DNA from: Acetobacter musti
GTDB lineage: Bacteria; Pseudomonadota; Alphaproteobacteria; Acetobacterales; Acetobacteraceae
DNA: 64,000 nt
Assembly: GCF_011516835.1 (NCBI RefSeq)
Contig: NZ_WOTB01000012.1
Location: forward strand, 1-64,000
Reading direction: 5' to 3'
The notes under the pieces are model-generated. The model saw only the letters and a program-made list of their open reading frames with translations, searched no databases and was not told the origin of the DNA. Every line of letters starts with the position of its first letter. Within the stretch, counting starts at the first letter, position 1. Shown here in pieces: positions 35,377 to 47,999 of this stretch. The position numbers and the translations under genes are program-made.

Positions 35377-37056
35377 TCAGCGCGCCAGCGGACGATACTT
35401 GATGCGGCTCGGTTCGGTGGCCGCGTCCCCGAGACGACGTCGCTTGTCGGCTTCGTAAGCCTCGAAGTTGCCCTCGAACCACTCGACATGACTGTCTCCT
35501 TCGAACGCAAGAATATGCGTCGCGAGACGATCGAGGAACCAGCGGTCATGGGTGATGATCACGGCGCAGCCCGGATACTCGGCCAGCGCGTCTTCGAGCG
35601 CGCGCAGGGTATCGACGTCGAGATCGTTGGTCGGCTCATCAAGCAGAAGAACGTTGCTTTCCTTGCGGAGCATTTTCGCGAGATGGACGCGGTTGCGCTC
35701 ACCGCCCGACAGCACGCCAACCTTCTTCTGCTGATCGGCGCCCTTGAAGTTGAAGGCTCCGACATAGGCACGTGACGGAACGGCCCGCTTACCGAGATAG
35801 ATAACGTCCGTACCGCCCGAGATTTCCTCCCAGACATTCTTGTTGTCATCAAGGCTGTCACGGGACTGATCGACGTAGCCGAGTTCCACGGTGTCGCCGA
35901 TGATCAGCTTACCCTTGTCCGGCTGCTCCTGCCCGGTGATCATTTTGAACAGCGTCGATTTACCCGCGCCGTTCGGCCCGATCACCCCGACAATGCCACC
36001 CGGCGGCAGCTTGAAGCTCAGATCGTCGATCAGCAGACGGTCGCCAAAGCCCTTGCTGAGATCCTCGGCCTCAATGACCACATTGCCAAGCCGCGGACCC
36101 GGCGTGATGACGATGTCGGCCGTGCCGGTCGTCTTCTCGGCGCTTTTAGCCAGCATTTCCTCATATTTGGTGATACGGGCGCGGCTCTTGGTCTGACGGG
36201 CCTTCGGGCTGGAAGCAATCCATTCCTGCTCGGCGGCGAGAGCACGCTGGCGGGAACTCTCTTCCTTCTCTTCCTGCGCCAGACGCTTACGCTTCTGTTC
36301 CAGCCAGGAAGAATAGTTACCCTCGAACGGATAGCCACGGCCGCGCTCGATTTCGAGAATCCAGTTGGTGACGTTGTCGAGGAAGTACCGGTCATGGGTG
36401 ATGACCATGACAGTGCCCTGGTAGTCGCGCAGCGTCTTTTCCAGCCAGGCGACGCTTTCGGCGTCGAGATGGTTGGTCGGCTCATCGAGCAGCAGCAGAT
36501 CGGGTTTTTCAAGCAGCAGACGGCACAGCGCCACACGACGACGCTCACCACCGGACAGTTTGTCCACGGGACTGTCGGCCGGCGGGCAGCGCAGGGCATC
36601 CAGCGCGATTTCCAGCCTGCGGTCGAGTTCCCAGCCATCGCCGGCGTCGATCTTCTCCTGCAGCTCGGCCTGCTCGGCGAGGAGAGTATTCATCTCATCC
36701 TCTTCCATGGGCTCGGCGAATTTCATGGAAATTTCGTTGAACCGGTCGAGGGCCTTCTTCAGATCCCCGAAGCCGAGCGCCACATTCTCGCCGACCGTCA
36801 GCTTCGGATCGAGCTTCGGCTCCTGTTCCAGATAACCGACCCGCACGCCTTCAGCGGCCCAGGCCTCGCCGCCATATTCCTTGTCGATCCCGGCCATGAT
36901 TTTCAGCAGGGTCGATTTACCGGCGCCGTTTACACCGAGCACACCGATCTTGGCGCCCGGCATGAAGGAAAGCGTGATGCCCTTGAAGACCTCACGACCG
37001 CCCGGATAGGCCTTGGTCAGGTCTTTCATCACATAGACATATTGATAGGGCGCCAT
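35377..37056 (-). CDS. ettA: energy-dependent translational throttle protein EttA (ABC-F ATPase)
   Basis: EttA is a tandem ABC-F protein that binds the ribosomal E site and gates elongation according to ATP level. From ATG 37056 ([10 protein letters not shown]) it has 559 residues, the family length. The first cassette has GVNGAGKST near residue 40 and [12 protein letters not shown]; the second has GPNGAGKST and [11 protein letters not shown]. The linker with the charged [16 protein letters not shown] helix region matches the P-site tRNA interaction motif area. The frame extends 80 codons upstream but through a tRNA gene, so that extension is rejected. Confidence 0.94.
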   Translation of the reverse strand: MAPYQYVYVMKDLTKAYPGGREVFKGITLSFMPGAKIGVLGVNGAGKSTLLKIMAGIDKEYGGEAWAAEGVRVGYLEQEPKLDPKLTVGENVALGFGDLKKALDRFNEISMKFAEPMEEDEMNTLLAEQAELQEKIDAGDGWELDRRLEIALDALRCPPADSPVDKLSGGERRRVALCRLLLEKPDLLLLDEPTNHLDAESVAWLEKTLRDYQGTVMVITHDRYFLDNVTNWILEIERGRGYPFEGNYSSWLEQKRKRLAQEEKEESSRQRALAAEQEWIASSPKARQTKSRARITKYEEMLAKSAEKTTGTADIVITPGPRLGNVVIEAEDLSKGFGDRLLIDDLSFKLPPGGIVGVIGPNGAGKSTLFKMITGQEQPDKGKLIIGDTVELGYVDQSRDSLDDNKNVWEEISGGTDVIYLGKRAVPSRAYVGAFNFKGADQQKKVGVLSGGERNRVHLAKMLRKESNVLLLDEPTNDLDVDTLRALEDALAEYPGCAVIITHDRWFLDRLATHILAFEGDSHVEWFEGNFEAYEADKRRRLGDAATEPSRIKYRPLAR

Positions 37057-37164
37057 GAGACGAACTCCTGAAAGACGGGCGGTGAAAAACGGTCGTTGCA
37101 GGACCGGGACGCCGAAGGCCGCATGACCACGCCGGTCAGGCAGAGACCCGCGACATGATGTGCC

Positions 37165-37238
37165 TGCGCCCGGCAGGACTTGAACCCGCAACCAAGCCGT
37201 TATGAGCGGCCCGCTCTGACCAGTTGAGCTACGGGCGC
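37165..37238 (-). tRNA. tRNA with CAT anticodon, resembling tRNA-Ile2 (lysidine type)
   Basis: Minus-strand cloverleaf: acceptor GCGCCCG/CGGGCGC, D arm TAGCTCAACTGGTCAGAGC, anticodon stem GCCG/CGGC around loop CTCATAA, variable region CTTGGTTG and T arm GGGTTCAAGTCC. The CTTGGTTG variable region favours Ile2, in which TilS converts C34 to lysidine, over elongator Met. CCA is not encoded. Confidence 0.8.
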
Positions 37239-37395
37239 GCAGGCGACCCCTGATTCGCTCAACCCAACACTTTTTGCAAGACATGATGTGCAGCAATTAT
37301 TGCATCGGCTCCCCGCGCGGTGACTGCTTCCGCTTGGCAATGCCGGGCTGCGCGGATAGGCTCCGCCCCGCCCTTATCTGAGACGGAGCAGCCAG

Positions 37396-37920
37396 ATGGA
37401 CGTGTCGAAACTTTCCCCCGGCAAGGACGTGCCGAACGACATCAATGTCGTAATCGAAATCCCGCAGGGATCATCGGTCAAATATGAGATCGACAAGGAA
37501 AGCGGCGCGCTGTTCGTTGACCGCTTCCTGTTTACCCCGATGGCCTATCCGGCAGCCTACGGGTTCATCCCCGGTACGCTCGCCGCTGACGGCGATCCGG
37601 CGGACGCCATGGTGCTGACGCCGCGCAACGTCGTCCCCGGCTGCGTGATCCGCGCCCGTCCGATCGGCGTGCTGCTGATGGAAGACGAAGCCGGTCAGGA
37701 CGAGAAGATTCTGTGTGTGCCGCATGACAAGGTCCACCCGGAATTCTCGAAGGTCGAAAAAATCGAGGATCTGCCGGAAATCACCATCCAGGCCATCGAG
37801 CACTTCTTCACCCGGTATAAGGACCTGGAGAAGGGCAAATGGGTAAAAGTCACCGGCTGGGGCGACAAGGCACGCGCCGGCGAACTGATTAAAGCGGCCC
37901 TGGAAGCCGCGAAGAAATAA
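37396..37920 (+). CDS. ppa: inorganic pyrophosphatase (family I)
   Basis: Hydrolyses pyrophosphate released by biosynthesis. The 174-residue protein has [31 protein letters not shown] split across residues 29-60 and the metal-binding signature [10 protein letters not shown], a slight variant of DGDPLDVLV that keeps all three aspartates. ATG 37396 has GGAG at 7-bp spacing. Length matches bacterial hexameric enzymes. A long perfect inverted repeat follows the stop codon. Monocistronic. Confidence 0.95.
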   Translation: MDVSKLSPGKDVPNDINVVIEIPQGSSVKYEIDKESGALFVDRFLFTPMAYPAAYGFIPGTLAADGDPADAMVLTPRNVVPGCVIRARPIGVLLMEDEAGQDEKILCVPHDKVHPEFSKVEKIEDLPEITIQAIEHFFTRYKDLEKGKWVKVTGWGDKARAGELIKAALEAAKK

Positions 37921-37931
37921 GTTTCGCCACA

Positions 37932-37971
37932 GACAGCACTCATGCGGACCCGGAAACGCATGAGTGCTGTC
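37932..37971 (+). terminator. long inverted repeat after ppa
   Basis: GACAGCACTCATGCG and CGCATGAGTGCTGTC form a perfect 15-bp stem around a 10-base loop, beginning 12 bp after the stop codon. There is no T tract, so the mode of termination is uncertain. Confidence 0.65.
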
Positions 37972-38034
37972 CCGGATAGCTGTTTGCGGACATGCCGCAC
38001 CAGAGCCGCTGACATCCGTCCCGGTTCAGGTCCT

Positions 38035-38293
38035 GAGACGACTTAAAAATCTTTCTCGCGAAACTTCCCTGAAATTATAAAGAAGTTTCTGGTGAAGCTT
38101 TTTTCGGAAAGCTTCAGAAGGTGCCGCCCTTTTGGAAAAAGGCGGCACCCAAAAACTTTTATTAATTATATCAAATGTTTATCGTGAAGTACTGATCCTG
38201 GCTGATGCGAACAGAGGATCAGGACTCAAAAAGCATAACATTATCAGTTTTTTATGAGAGTTTTTGTGCATTTATGGCTCTTGAAGCAGCCTT
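38035..38293 (+). mobile_element. MITE-like repeat, full-length copy 5
   Basis: A 259-bp copy with diverged left end (GAGACGACTTAAAAATC) and right end GCTCTTGAAGCAGCCTT, flanked by CCT and TTA. Hairpins lie at about 38091-38150. The right half shares the AACAGAGGATCAGGACTCAA and ATAACATTATCAGTTTTTTA segments with copies 3 and 4. Confidence 0.75.
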
Positions 38294-38549
38294 TTATCCG
38301 TGCCATGTCGCCGCGGACCTCAACTGTACAGAAAATCTTTTCCGGTATCCGTCTCTGATATCACCGCCGATGACCTGTGGTCATTGATAACATTATCTGA
38401 AATACCTCCCACCCGAAGGCTTCCGCGGCGGTCATCCGGTGGAGAACGGGGCTATGTGTTTTTCCGGAAATACACGGCGCCGGCTATATTCCTGTGTCCC
38501 GGAAAACATGAACGGGACCGCTGTCAGGCGGCATAACTGAGGACAAAGA

Positions 38550-39989
38550 ATGCAGCAGGTCAGAACTTTCGTTTCGACAGTGACGACACTGCTCAGTACG
38601 CCCCGTATTCTTGCAGCGATTTACTTCTTCTGTGCGCTTACGGCCGTCAGTCTGCTGGCTCTTCTGATTCCGCCTTTTGAAAATGCTGATGAGTTCAATC
38701 ATTTCAGCCGTGCCGACCAGATTCTTTCCGGCACTCTGATCGCCAGGCGGACGAATTCCGTTCCTCCGCAGTCGGGAGGCGTGGTTGATCTGGGCATCAA
38801 CCGGCTGGATGCTGTTTACGGCGTTGTCCGTTTTCATCCCGACGTCAAAGTAAGCGCCGAAATGACCGCGCGGGGCGCGGCTATCAGGATGGGAGAGCGC
38901 GGCTTTCAGCCTTTTTCGAATACGACGATCTATTCCCCTCTTCTTTATGCGCCGTCCGTCGCGGGACTTGCTGCCGCCAGAATTTTCCATGTCGGAAGGG
39001 TAACGCGGGCTCTGGAAATGAGCCGCCTCGCGAACGGTCTGGTGTGCGTGAGCCTTGCGACGCTGGCGATTGTTCTGGCCGGAAGCGCCGCCGCTTTTGT
39101 CACGGTTGTGCTGTCTCTTCCGATGACGCTGTCTCTCTTCTCGGCGGTCAGCCAGGATGGTCTCATGATCTGCGCCTCGGCGCTTACAGCGTGCTGCCTG
39201 CTGCGCATTCTGAGCAGTGTCGGCCCGGCCTGCGCAGAATGGCGGACACAGCTGTCTCTGTTCGCAGGTCTGACCGTGATGTCTTTAGGACGTCCGGCTT
39301 ATGCTCCCCTGCTGCTGGCTCCGCTTCTTCTGTGGCCGGCAGTGCCTGAAGGGCGCAGCCGGCGTCGTGTTCTGTGGTTCTGTGCCGCGTCCATCGGTGT
39401 GATCGGCCTGTGGTCCGTTATTGTCCGCGTCTTTGTCATCGTCCCGCTCTGGGGGCAGGCCTCGCCCGGCCTGCAGCTTCGGAATCTGCTGCATCATCCG
39501 GGCCTGATTCCGCAACTGACCGTGGCCGCGCTGACAGATCATCAGGGAATGGGAGGCATGCCGTTCTGGAAGGAAATGGTCGGTGTTCTCGGCTGGGGCG
39601 ACACACAACTGCCGGAATGGTTCTACAGCCTCTCGCTGATCGCGGCCGGTGCTGCGTGCCTTACGTCCTGTCGCCCGCTGCCAGCGGTCAGGCCGGCCGG
39701 CGTGCTCTGGCAGAGCGGTCTTGCTGTTCTGCTCGCCGGTTCTGTCACGCTGATTTTCCTGCTCGAATATCTTACTTTTACGCCCGTCGGGCAGACATAC
39801 ATCGTCGGTGTTCAGGGGCGGTATTTTCTGCCGCTACTGGCGTTTCTCCCGCTTCTGCTTCCGGCCGGACAGCGTTTCGTGCTTCCTCAGCCTGCCCGGA
39901 ATACGATAACCGCCCTGGTGCCGGTCTGCATGATCGTCTCGATCATCGTCACCCTGCATGCGGTTCTGGTCCGGTTTTACGTGATCTGA
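38550..39989 (+). CDS. polytopic membrane protein, DUF2142 family
   Basis: 479 residues with roughly 10-12 hydrophobic segments. The N-terminal region after the first helix contains PPFENADEFNHFSRADQI, matching the conserved acidic periplasmic motif (P-x-E-x-x-D-E-x-x-H) of DUF2142 proteins, which look like GT-C-type glycosyltransferases but are uncharacterised. The long periplasmic loop after helix 1 (about residues 47-125) fits this fold. It may act in surface-glycan or teichoic-like polymer modification; function is inferred only. Start ATG with AGGACAAAGA upstream. Confidence 0.72.
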   Translation: MQQVRTFVSTVTTLLSTPRILAAIYFFCALTAVSLLALLIPPFENADEFNHFSRADQILSGTLIARRTNSVPPQSGGVVDLGINRLDAVYGVVRFHPDVKVSAEMTARGAAIRMGERGFQPFSNTTIYSPLLYAPSVAGLAAARIFHVGRVTRALEMSRLANGLVCVSLATLAIVLAGSAAAFVTVVLSLPMTLSLFSAVSQDGLMICASALTACCLLRILSSVGPACAEWRTQLSLFAGLTVMSLGRPAYAPLLLAPLLLWPAVPEGRSRRRVLWFCAASIGVIGLWSVIVRVFVIVPLWGQASPGLQLRNLLHHPGLIPQLTVAALTDHQGMGGMPFWKEMVGVLGWGDTQLPEWFYSLSLIAAGAACLTSCRPLPAVRPAGVLWQSGLAVLLAGSVTLIFLLEYLTFTPVGQTYIVGVQGRYFLPLLAFLPLLLPAGQRFVLPQPARNTITALVPVCMIVSIIVTLHAVLVRFYVI

Positions 39990-40084
39990 TCTGGTCCGGG
40001 GTTTTGCAGGAAAGCCGGAATGAGACCAGCGACACAGTTCTGATGCCGGGTCTCCTGCGGATCAGAGCCCGGTGTTCTCCGGCG

Positions 40085-40786
40085 TCAGTCCTCAGCCGGG
40101 TCTTCCGGCAGCCGCCAGTCGATCGGCTTCAGACCATGCTCTTCAAGAAACGCATTGGCTTTCGAGAAATAATGACCTCCGAAAAAGCCATTATGCGCGG
40201 AAAACGGGGACGGATGCGGTCCCTTCAGCACGAGATGCCGGGTGGTGTCGACGAAGGACGCCTTGCGCTGTGCATACGCACCCCACAGCAGAAAGACGAC
40301 CGGCGTGGCCTGATCGTTGACGCGGGCGATCACCGCATCCGTAAACCGCTCCCAGCCTTTGCCCTGATGGGACGCGGCCCGTCCACGCTCGACAGTCAGA
40401 ACGCTGTTGAGGAGCAGAACCCCCTGCTTCGCCCAGTGCGTGAGATCACCATGCCGGGCAGGCGGAATACCGAGGTCGTCCTGCATTTCCTTGTAAATAT
40501 TGACGAGAGACGGCGGAATCCTGACGCCCCGCCGCACACTGAAGCACAGCCCCATGGCCTGCCCGTCGCCGTGATACGGGTCCTGCCCGAGAATGACGAC
40601 CTTCACCGAACCCAGAGGCGTCAGGTCCAGCGCGCGAAATATATCTGATCCTTTTGGAAAGATGACCTTGCCGGCCTTCTTTTCCGCCACGAGAAATTCT
40701 CTGAGCGCCTTCATGTAGGGCGCGTCGAATTCCGTCTGAAGAGCCTCACGCCAGCTTTCATCAAGCCGGATAGCGGTCTGGGTCAT
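40085..40786 (-). CDS. ung: uracil-DNA glycosylase (family 1)
   Basis: Excises uracil from DNA. ATG 40786 is preceded by AAGGAGG, so the 233-residue form is preferred over a frame extending 72 codons upstream. The water-activating motif is GQDPYHG with Asp69, the uracil pocket includes FSV after MGLC, and the leucine-loop motif is [10 protein letters not shown] near residues 190-200. Length is typical. Divergently placed from the lipoprotein gene 152 bp away. Confidence 0.95.
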   Translation of the reverse strand: MTQTAIRLDESWREALQTEFDAPYMKALREFLVAEKKAGKVIFPKGSDIFRALDLTPLGSVKVVILGQDPYHGDGQAMGLCFSVRRGVRIPPSLVNIYKEMQDDLGIPPARHGDLTHWAKQGVLLLNSVLTVERGRAASHQGKGWERFTDAVIARVNDQATPVVFLLWGAYAQRKASFVDTTRHLVLKGPHPSPFSAHNGFFGGHYFSKANAFLEEHGLKPIDWRLPEDPAED

Positions 40787-40937
40787 GAGGCCTCCTTGAT
40801 TCTGCGTCCGGATGTTTTTGCGGCGTAAGACGACATTCCGCAATCGTTCGTCCGGAAAACTCTGCAGGGTGGTCCGCCCGGAAAGACTATTATAACGTCG
40901 CGATAACAATTTTCCCGTCACAGTTCGGACGATCCAT

Positions 40938-41402
40938 GTGAAGACGATTTTATCCCGGTCCCGCCGGATTGCGCTGACAGCGGCAAGTGGCATTCTGACC
41001 ATCGGTCTTGCGGCGTGTCAGACAGATCCCCGCTCCATGAAACTGAAGGACGATCATCTGGTCGCCGCCGGCTTCGTGCAGAAAGCCGCTGACACCCCCA
41101 CACGGCAGGAGATGCTGAAACATCTGCCGCCGCACCATTTCGTCAGGCACGAGACAAGCGGTAAAGTGACGTATCTGTTCGCGGATCCGGTCGCATGCGG
41201 ATGCCTGTATGTGGGGGATCAGAAGGCTTATGACGCCTATCGCAGCTATCAGCAGCAACAGCAGCTGATCGAGCAGAAACGGCTCTCCGCGGAAACGATG
41301 TCCGATCCGGCCTGGGACTGGGACGCCTGGGGTGGCGTCGGACCAGGATATGGTCCCGGTTTCGGAACGACGGTCGGACCAGCTTACGGCAAGGTCTGGT
41401 AG
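40938..41402 (+). CDS. putative lipoprotein, function unknown
   Basis: 154 residues starting at GTG 40938. A basic N-terminus, hydrophobic stretch and lipobox TIGLAAC give a probable lipidation site at Cys27. The mature part contains [21 protein letters not shown] with two further cysteines, a Gln-rich helix and a Gly/Pro/Trp-rich tail ([16 protein letters not shown]). Proteins of this shape are common and uncharacterised in acetic acid bacteria. It is followed by REP-like repeats. Confidence 0.7.
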   Translation: MKTILSRSRRIALTAASGILTIGLAACQTDPRSMKLKDDHLVAAGFVQKAADTPTRQEMLKHLPPHHFVRHETSGKVTYLFADPVACGCLYVGDQKAYDAYRSYQQQQQLIEQKRLSAETMSDPAWDWDAWGGVGPGYGPGFGTTVGPAYGKVW

Positions 41403-41460
41403 GCGAGATCACGCGGTTTCAGGTGATACGCATACAGGGTGGCCAGCAATACGAGCGGGC

Positions 41461-41604
41461 TTTCGGGGCTTTGCCCCGAACCCCACAAAGGGACGCAGTC
41501 CCTTTGATCCCGGTTTGTTAAATTAAATGAAGTGAAGGGGTTGTCACGCGCAGCGCGCTTTTGCGTGACGACCCCTTCCGGGTGCCAGGGCAGAGCCCTG
41601 CATA
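41461..41604 (+). repeat. REP-like elements, two types in tandem
   Basis: 41461-41520 holds CGGGGCTTTGCCCCG and AAAGGGACGCAGTCCCTTT then GATCCCGGTTTGTTA. 41531-41604 holds a second type: GTGAAGGGGTTGTCACGCG, then CGCGTGACGACCCCTTCC-like complement and CAGGGCAGAGCCCTG. The same pairing recurs at 46591-46728. Confidence 0.75.
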
Positions 41605-41616
41605 CACCCTTCAGGC

Positions 41617-42972
41617 TCAGGCGCGTTCGCCGAGAGCCAGTTCATCGGCGATATCACCGCGGGCGGCCGCTTTCGTCGCCTTGCGGTCACGGGCTGCCAT
41701 CTTTTCAAGATGACGGCGCGCCTCAGGTGATACCGTCAGAGCCAGAGTCATGAGCGCCGACGCCACATAAAGCCCCGAGAAGATCCAGATGATCCCCTCA
41801 ATGCCACGCCAGGACTCAAACCACGTAACAATGGCCGGACCAACCCAGGTGCTGGCACCGGCGCCAAGACCCAGAGCCGACAGAGCCGCGGCTTTCTCTT
41901 TCGGACAGATCTGCGGCACCAGACCGGAGAGCGGAACGAACGCCGCCAGCGATGCGCCATAGAGTGCGCCGATCACGGCAGCGACGAAGAAGTTCCCCGG
42001 ATACATCTGAGGAACATAATAGAACGCCGGAACCATGAGCGCCGCGCCGATCCCGCCACCGACAGCCACAACCGTGCGATGCCCGATACGATCAGAGAAG
42101 ATGCCCGAAAGCAGATTGACGAGAATGTTCGACAGGAACACGATCGACAGAAGCTGCAGCCATTGCGAAAGCGAAAATCCGATAACCTTCGTGAAGAAGG
42201 CCGGCATGATCACAAGAAACGCATATTCCGACGACGTGTTGATCGTGCGGACGATCATGGCGATGAACGTCTTCGGCTCACGCCACAGAATGCTGAGCGA
42301 GCTGAAGAAGATCGTTGCCGGCGCAACATCTTTCGGAGCCAGACGTTTGCTGCCGGTTGGCTCCTTCGTCAGAAGCAGCGCCATGAGGCCGCCAATGAGA
42401 ACCATGCCGAGCGAAGCCCAGAACGTTGACATTTCTCCGATGACCGGAATGGCGAAACTGGCAAACAGGGAGCCAAGAGTAGGCAGACCGCCGGAGAAGG
42501 CGAACCAGAACCAGCCCGCTGCAGAGCCGAGCATCCGTGCCGGTGTCGCCGCGGCGATCCATACCAGAAAGCCATAGGTGAACAGCGGATATCCGAAACC
42601 ACGCATCGCATAGGCGAACAGCATGAGCGGGTAGCTGCCGGTGGCGACACCACCCGCGAGGAAGACAACTTCAAACACGGCCCAGATGGCAAGGCCGATC
42701 CACATAACCCGTTTCGGGCCCCAGAGATCGGAAAGCGGGCCGGACATCCATGCCGAGATGGACACTGTCACGCCATAGATCGTGAACAGAAACGCCGTAT
42801 CGCGCGACGTAATGCCGTGTCCTTCCAGATACGGAGCAAGGTAACCGGCTTCGACACCGTCACCGATCATGAAGAACAGAAGGCCGACAAAGCCCCAGAA
42901 CAAAGGGGCGGGAATACCGAGGCGTTCCGCGAAGGGAAGCTTCGGAGCTGACAGAGGGTCTGTCTGTGTCAA
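41617..42972 (-). CDS. MFS transporter, polyol permease type (RbtT/DalT/CsbX-like)
   Basis: 451 residues with about 12 membrane segments. The first loop after helix 2 has SGPLSDLWGPKRVMW, the MFS signature, and the N-terminal block FFMIGDGVEAGYLAPYL resembles the polyol permease subfamily (ribitol, arabitol). A second SDRIGHRTV signature occurs in the C-terminal half. Acetic acid bacteria use many sugar alcohols, which fits. No adjacent dehydrogenase or regulator identifies the substrate. A Lys/Ala-rich tail (about 425-451) is cytoplasmic. Confidence 0.82.
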   Translation of the reverse strand: MTQTDPLSAPKLPFAERLGIPAPLFWGFVGLLFFMIGDGVEAGYLAPYLEGHGITSRDTAFLFTIYGVTVSISAWMSGPLSDLWGPKRVMWIGLAIWAVFEVVFLAGGVATGSYPLMLFAYAMRGFGYPLFTYGFLVWIAAATPARMLGSAAGWFWFAFSGGLPTLGSLFASFAIPVIGEMSTFWASLGMVLIGGLMALLLTKEPTGSKRLAPKDVAPATIFFSSLSILWREPKTFIAMIVRTINTSSEYAFLVIMPAFFTKVIGFSLSQWLQLLSIVFLSNILVNLLSGIFSDRIGHRTVVAVGGGIGAALMVPAFYYVPQMYPGNFFVAAVIGALYGASLAAFVPLSGLVPQICPKEKAAALSALGLGAGASTWVGPAIVTWFESWRGIEGIIWIFSGLYVASALMTLALTVSPEARRHLEKMAARDRKATKAAARGDIADELALGERA

Positions 42973-43794
42973 GGGGAGATGCTCCTCTTTACGCAGGCAA
43001 CCGTTATACTGAAAGAACCTCCACCGGATTGCGGAGTTTCAAAACTGGCTGCAGTTCTCCGGAACACGCCTCACAGGGCACGATCCGGAATCTTGGGATG
43101 GCTGGCCTCAGACAACGCAGTTCACAGGCAGGAGAAATGCGCTCCGCTTACGCCGGATAAGGCGTGTGACGCGGATTATGAGGAACGATCGAAACGATCG
43201 GGCGGTGCGGAAATGCACCTGGTCATAAAAGCGATTAACCACAGAAGGGTTACCGCGACGGAAACAGACGAAATGCCTGTCATTCAGACAGACGGGGCGC
43301 GCATCAGGCACGCACTGTTTCCGTAAAGACCGGAAGTTAAGGCAGAAAACCGCTGATTTCAGACGAAAAGCTGACCTCAGACTCTATCAGACCTGGAAAA
43401 ATCGGACTTCTGCCCTCCCGTGCAATATGAGTGATGGAAAAGAGATAACCATATTTCAGGTCAGGTTTAAATGAACAATATTTAATTCTTTCGTCATGTT
43501 ACAAACCATCGGGCTGGCGTCCGATCGCTCCGGACATTAACTCCGGCGTCTTTTTTTCATCCGGCAATGACGGATTGCTCATAATATTTCCACAAGTATC
43601 ACCATCATCCTGCCGACCGGACCATGCCTGTTTCCACCGCTCATACCGCCGGAAAATCAGACCACAGGAAATATCGGCAAAATTCGGAGCTCCTGTCATC
43701 GCCGGCACAATTCTCCGTGAGACTCGGGCTCTGCATACCCGCCCTGAACGGAAGTGATTGACAGTCCGGGCGACTAAGGCGACTCATAAAGGCA
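42973..43794. other. gene-poor region between the permease and thiC
   Basis: About 820 bp in which no ORF has convincing coding features; the short frames present lack ribosome sites and family similarity. It contains the permease promoter region on one side. Near its right end TTGACA at 43758-43763 is a candidate -35 element for the thiC transcript, though no good -10 sits at 17 bp. Confidence 0.45.
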
Positions 43795-45880
<2,086 letters not shown>

Positions 45881-45895
45881 GGTCCGGGCCTGAAT

Positions 45896-46026
45896 GGGGA
45901 AAGGGGTCTGCGGCCCCTTTCGGGTGCAGGGCAGCGCCCTGCTCTCCCCTTACGGTTATACTGGCTGGTTTCGGGGCTCTGCCCCGAGCCCCGCAAAGGG
46001 ACACAGTCTCTTTGATCCCGGTTTGC
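45896..46026 (+). repeat. REP-like elements downstream of thiC
   Basis: GAAAGGGG-type hairpin (AAAGGGGTCTGCGGCCCCTTT) and CAGGGCAGCGCCCTG at 45899-45942, then CGGGGCTCTGCCCCG and AAAGGGACACAGTCTCTTT at 45971-46016. The first hairpin begins about 20 bp after the stop codon and could serve as terminator. Confidence 0.7.
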
Positions 46027-46136
46027 TGATTGTTTCCTGTTCCGGCATCAGCGGCGGGATTACGCGTCTTCATAAAACATAAAGACTTAAGGCTTTTTCT
46101 GTATCCTGCTGCATCTGTTCAGAGGGATACCGGAGC

Positions 46137-46574
46137 ATGTGGAAATTTGCTGGCCTTATGACCGGTCTGGTCTGCCTGTCCGGACAGGCCCTGGCGCAGG
46201 ATTATTCGACCGATCCGGCGCGCAACAAGGCGCACTGGGATTATTCAGCCGGAAGCCAGCCTGCTCCTCCGGCGAACTCCTATGAAGGCTATCCTCCGCC
46301 TCCGACGCAGGTGGTCATCTCGCCGGGCATGTATGGCGGCGGCTATGGTGGCAATTATAACGGAACTTCCTCAGGAAATGGCGCGCAGAACAGCGGGACG
46401 TCCGGGCAGCAGGGCGGCCCGGGCGGGGCGTCAGGGTCTGGCGGCAGCGTTAACGGCGGCGTGGGCTGGGGAAATACCGGTGCGGGCAATACCGGGCGTG
46501 GGAATGTCGGATGGGGAAATACCGGAGCCGGAAATATGGGTGCGGGACGGGGTGGATGGCATCGGGGCGGATGA
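46137..46574 (+). CDS. exported Gly/Asn-rich repeat protein
   Basis: 145 residues with a signal peptide (MWKFAGLM..., cleaved near ALAQ, about residue 21). The mature N-terminal part is Pro/Tyr-rich (SYEGYPPPP), then GGGYGGNYNG, and the C-terminal 45 residues are an imperfect repeat of GWGNTGAGNTGRGNV (about 108-122) and GWGNTGAGNMGAG (123-135). Such regions are usually disordered or form extended surface structures. Cysteine is almost absent. No function is assigned. It stands alone between two repeat clusters. Confidence 0.7.
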   Translation: MWKFAGLMTGLVCLSGQALAQDYSTDPARNKAHWDYSAGSQPAPPANSYEGYPPPPTQVVISPGMYGGGYGGNYNGTSSGNGAQNSGTSGQQGGPGGASGSGGSVNGGVGWGNTGAGNTGRGNVGWGNTGAGNMGAGRGGWHRGG

Positions 46575-46590
46575 TTTGATTGGGGTATTT

Positions 46591-46728
46591 TGCGGGGCTT
46601 TGCCCCGAACCCCACAAAGGGACGCAGTCCCTTTGATCCCGATTTGTTAAATCAAAAGGGGTGAAGGGGCGTCGTGCGCAGCACGCTTTCGCGTGACGAC
46701 CCCTTCCGGTGCAGGGCAGCGCCCTGCG
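46591..46728 (+). repeat. REP-like elements, two types in tandem
   Basis: Same order as 41461-41604: CGGGGCTTTGCCCCG and AAAGGGACGCAGTCCCTTT (46592-46640), then GTGAAGGGGCGTCGTGCGCA and GCGTGACGACCCCTTCC with CAGGGCAGCGCCCTG (46661-46727). Confidence 0.75.
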
Positions 46729-46757
46729 ACTATTTCACGCTGCCAGACTGAATTCTT

Positions 46758-47741
46758 CTATTTCCACAACAAAGACATGCTCTGCTCCGCGACTGTGAAC
46801 CGCACGCCCTGCGTATTCCCGGCGTTCAGTTCTTCGGCGATAGTTTTCTCCGGATTGTCGCCGGTTTTCAGCGACGGTTTGATATGCGCCACCAGCACCG
46901 GCAGACCGCGCAGCGAGGCGTGGGCGGTGTGCTGCAGGTCGTTCAGTTCCTCCAGCAGCAGGCGCGGCGTCAGATGGCCGAAGAGCAGCTTTTCGGGGCG
47001 CGCGTTGTCATAGGAACATTCGATGATGATGCCGCGCAGGCGACGGGCGCGGACCAGCGGGGCGACGGCCTGCCAGAGCGCATGCAGGCGCGTGCTGTGC
47101 TCGACGCTGTCGGCGCCGGTGTCTCCGAGATACAGCATGGCGTCGCGGCCGGAGCCGATCAGGAAGGCGGTGGACTCCATTCCGCCGTGGCTGAGTGGCC
47201 AGGCGGTGATCTGCAGAGCTGTCTGCGGGACGGAGACCGGCGTTCCGACGGCCAGATCGACATCGTGATATTTGCCGAGACGGGGCTCGTTTCCACGGTC
47301 TGTCATGTTGATCCAGACAGGGCTGCCGAACAGGTTCTCATTCAGAATGGCATGCACGGATGGCAGGGCGTAGATCGGTTTCTGCGCGTCGTCGGGAGAG
47401 ACGAGAACGAGGCCGGCGACGTGGTCGAGATGGGCGTGGCTGATCAGATAGGCTCTGATGACATCATGCAGGATAAAGCCGGAGCGGGAGTCCGGCGTGT
47501 TCAGCGGGAGGCGGAGGTCACTGAACGCGCCGGCCTGATCGGCGGTCTGAATCCCGTTCAGAACGGTTCCGGCGTCGCACAGAATGCCGTTCGGGTCGTT
47601 TTCCGGTCTGACCAGATAGGCGCTGAGATTGCCGTCAAGCAGGCCGCCGCGCGCGCCCAGCACGGTGATACGGAACCCGGCGGCGTGCGCGAGGGGGGCT
47701 AATAGAAGGAAAAGGCACAGACTCAGCGATATCAGGCGCAT
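46758..47741 (-). CDS. exported class II 3',5'-cyclic-nucleotide phosphodiesterase-like metallo-hydrolase
   Basis: 327 residues with a signal peptide ([14 protein letters not shown]..., cleavage near HAAG, about residue 20), so a periplasmic enzyme. The body is a metallo-beta-lactamase fold of the PDE class II type: [18 protein letters not shown] near the start, the metal motif [11 protein letters not shown] near residues 100-110, [19 protein letters not shown], and [20 protein letters not shown]. This family includes cAMP phosphodiesterases such as yeast Pde1 and Vibrio CpdP. The natural substrate in this bacterium is not established. Confidence 0.85.
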   Translation of the reverse strand: MRLISLSLCLFLLLAPLAHAAGFRITVLGARGGLLDGNLSAYLVRPENDPNGILCDAGTVLNGIQTADQAGAFSDLRLPLNTPDSRSGFILHDVIRAYLISHAHLDHVAGLVLVSPDDAQKPIYALPSVHAILNENLFGSPVWINMTDRGNEPRLGKYHDVDLAVGTPVSVPQTALQITAWPLSHGGMESTAFLIGSGRDAMLYLGDTGADSVEHSTRLHALWQAVAPLVRARRLRGIIIECSYDNARPEKLLFGHLTPRLLLEELNDLQHTAHASLRGLPVLVAHIKPSLKTGDNPEKTIAEELNAGNTQGVRFTVAEQSMSLLWK

Positions 47742-47782
47742 AGGCGCTCTCCGTTACGAGGGCTTAATTATGTATTTTGCAA

Positions 47783-47877
47783 ACAGAGGGCAGCGCTCCG
47801 CCCTTCACCCCTTCTAATTAACAAATCGGGATCAAAGGGACTGTGTCCCTTTGTGGGGTCCGGGGCAAAGCCCCGAA
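47783..47877 (-). repeat. REP-like elements upstream of uvrA
   Basis: GAGGGCAGCGCTCCGCCCTTC and AAAGGGACTGTGTCCCTTT with CCGGGGCAAAGCCCCG, in minus orientation relative to the 41461 copy. Confidence 0.7.
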
Positions 47878-47999
47878 AAGCCACCGCACCGGCTGTTTGC
47901 AAAGCCTGCAAACGTCTAAAATATCCCCGGCTGCCCTGTCCAAACCGGTTTTGCGTTCTATATCTTAACATCGGAATGACAGGACGACCGATCGCACCG

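Noticed and set aside
37057..37296. 80-codon N-terminal extension of ettA
   Set aside because: It runs through the tRNA(CAT) gene, and the family start MAPYQY-like lies at 37056.
42979..43708. short ORFs upstream of the TPP riboswitch
   Set aside because: They lack ribosome sites and recognisable similarity; composition does not look coding.
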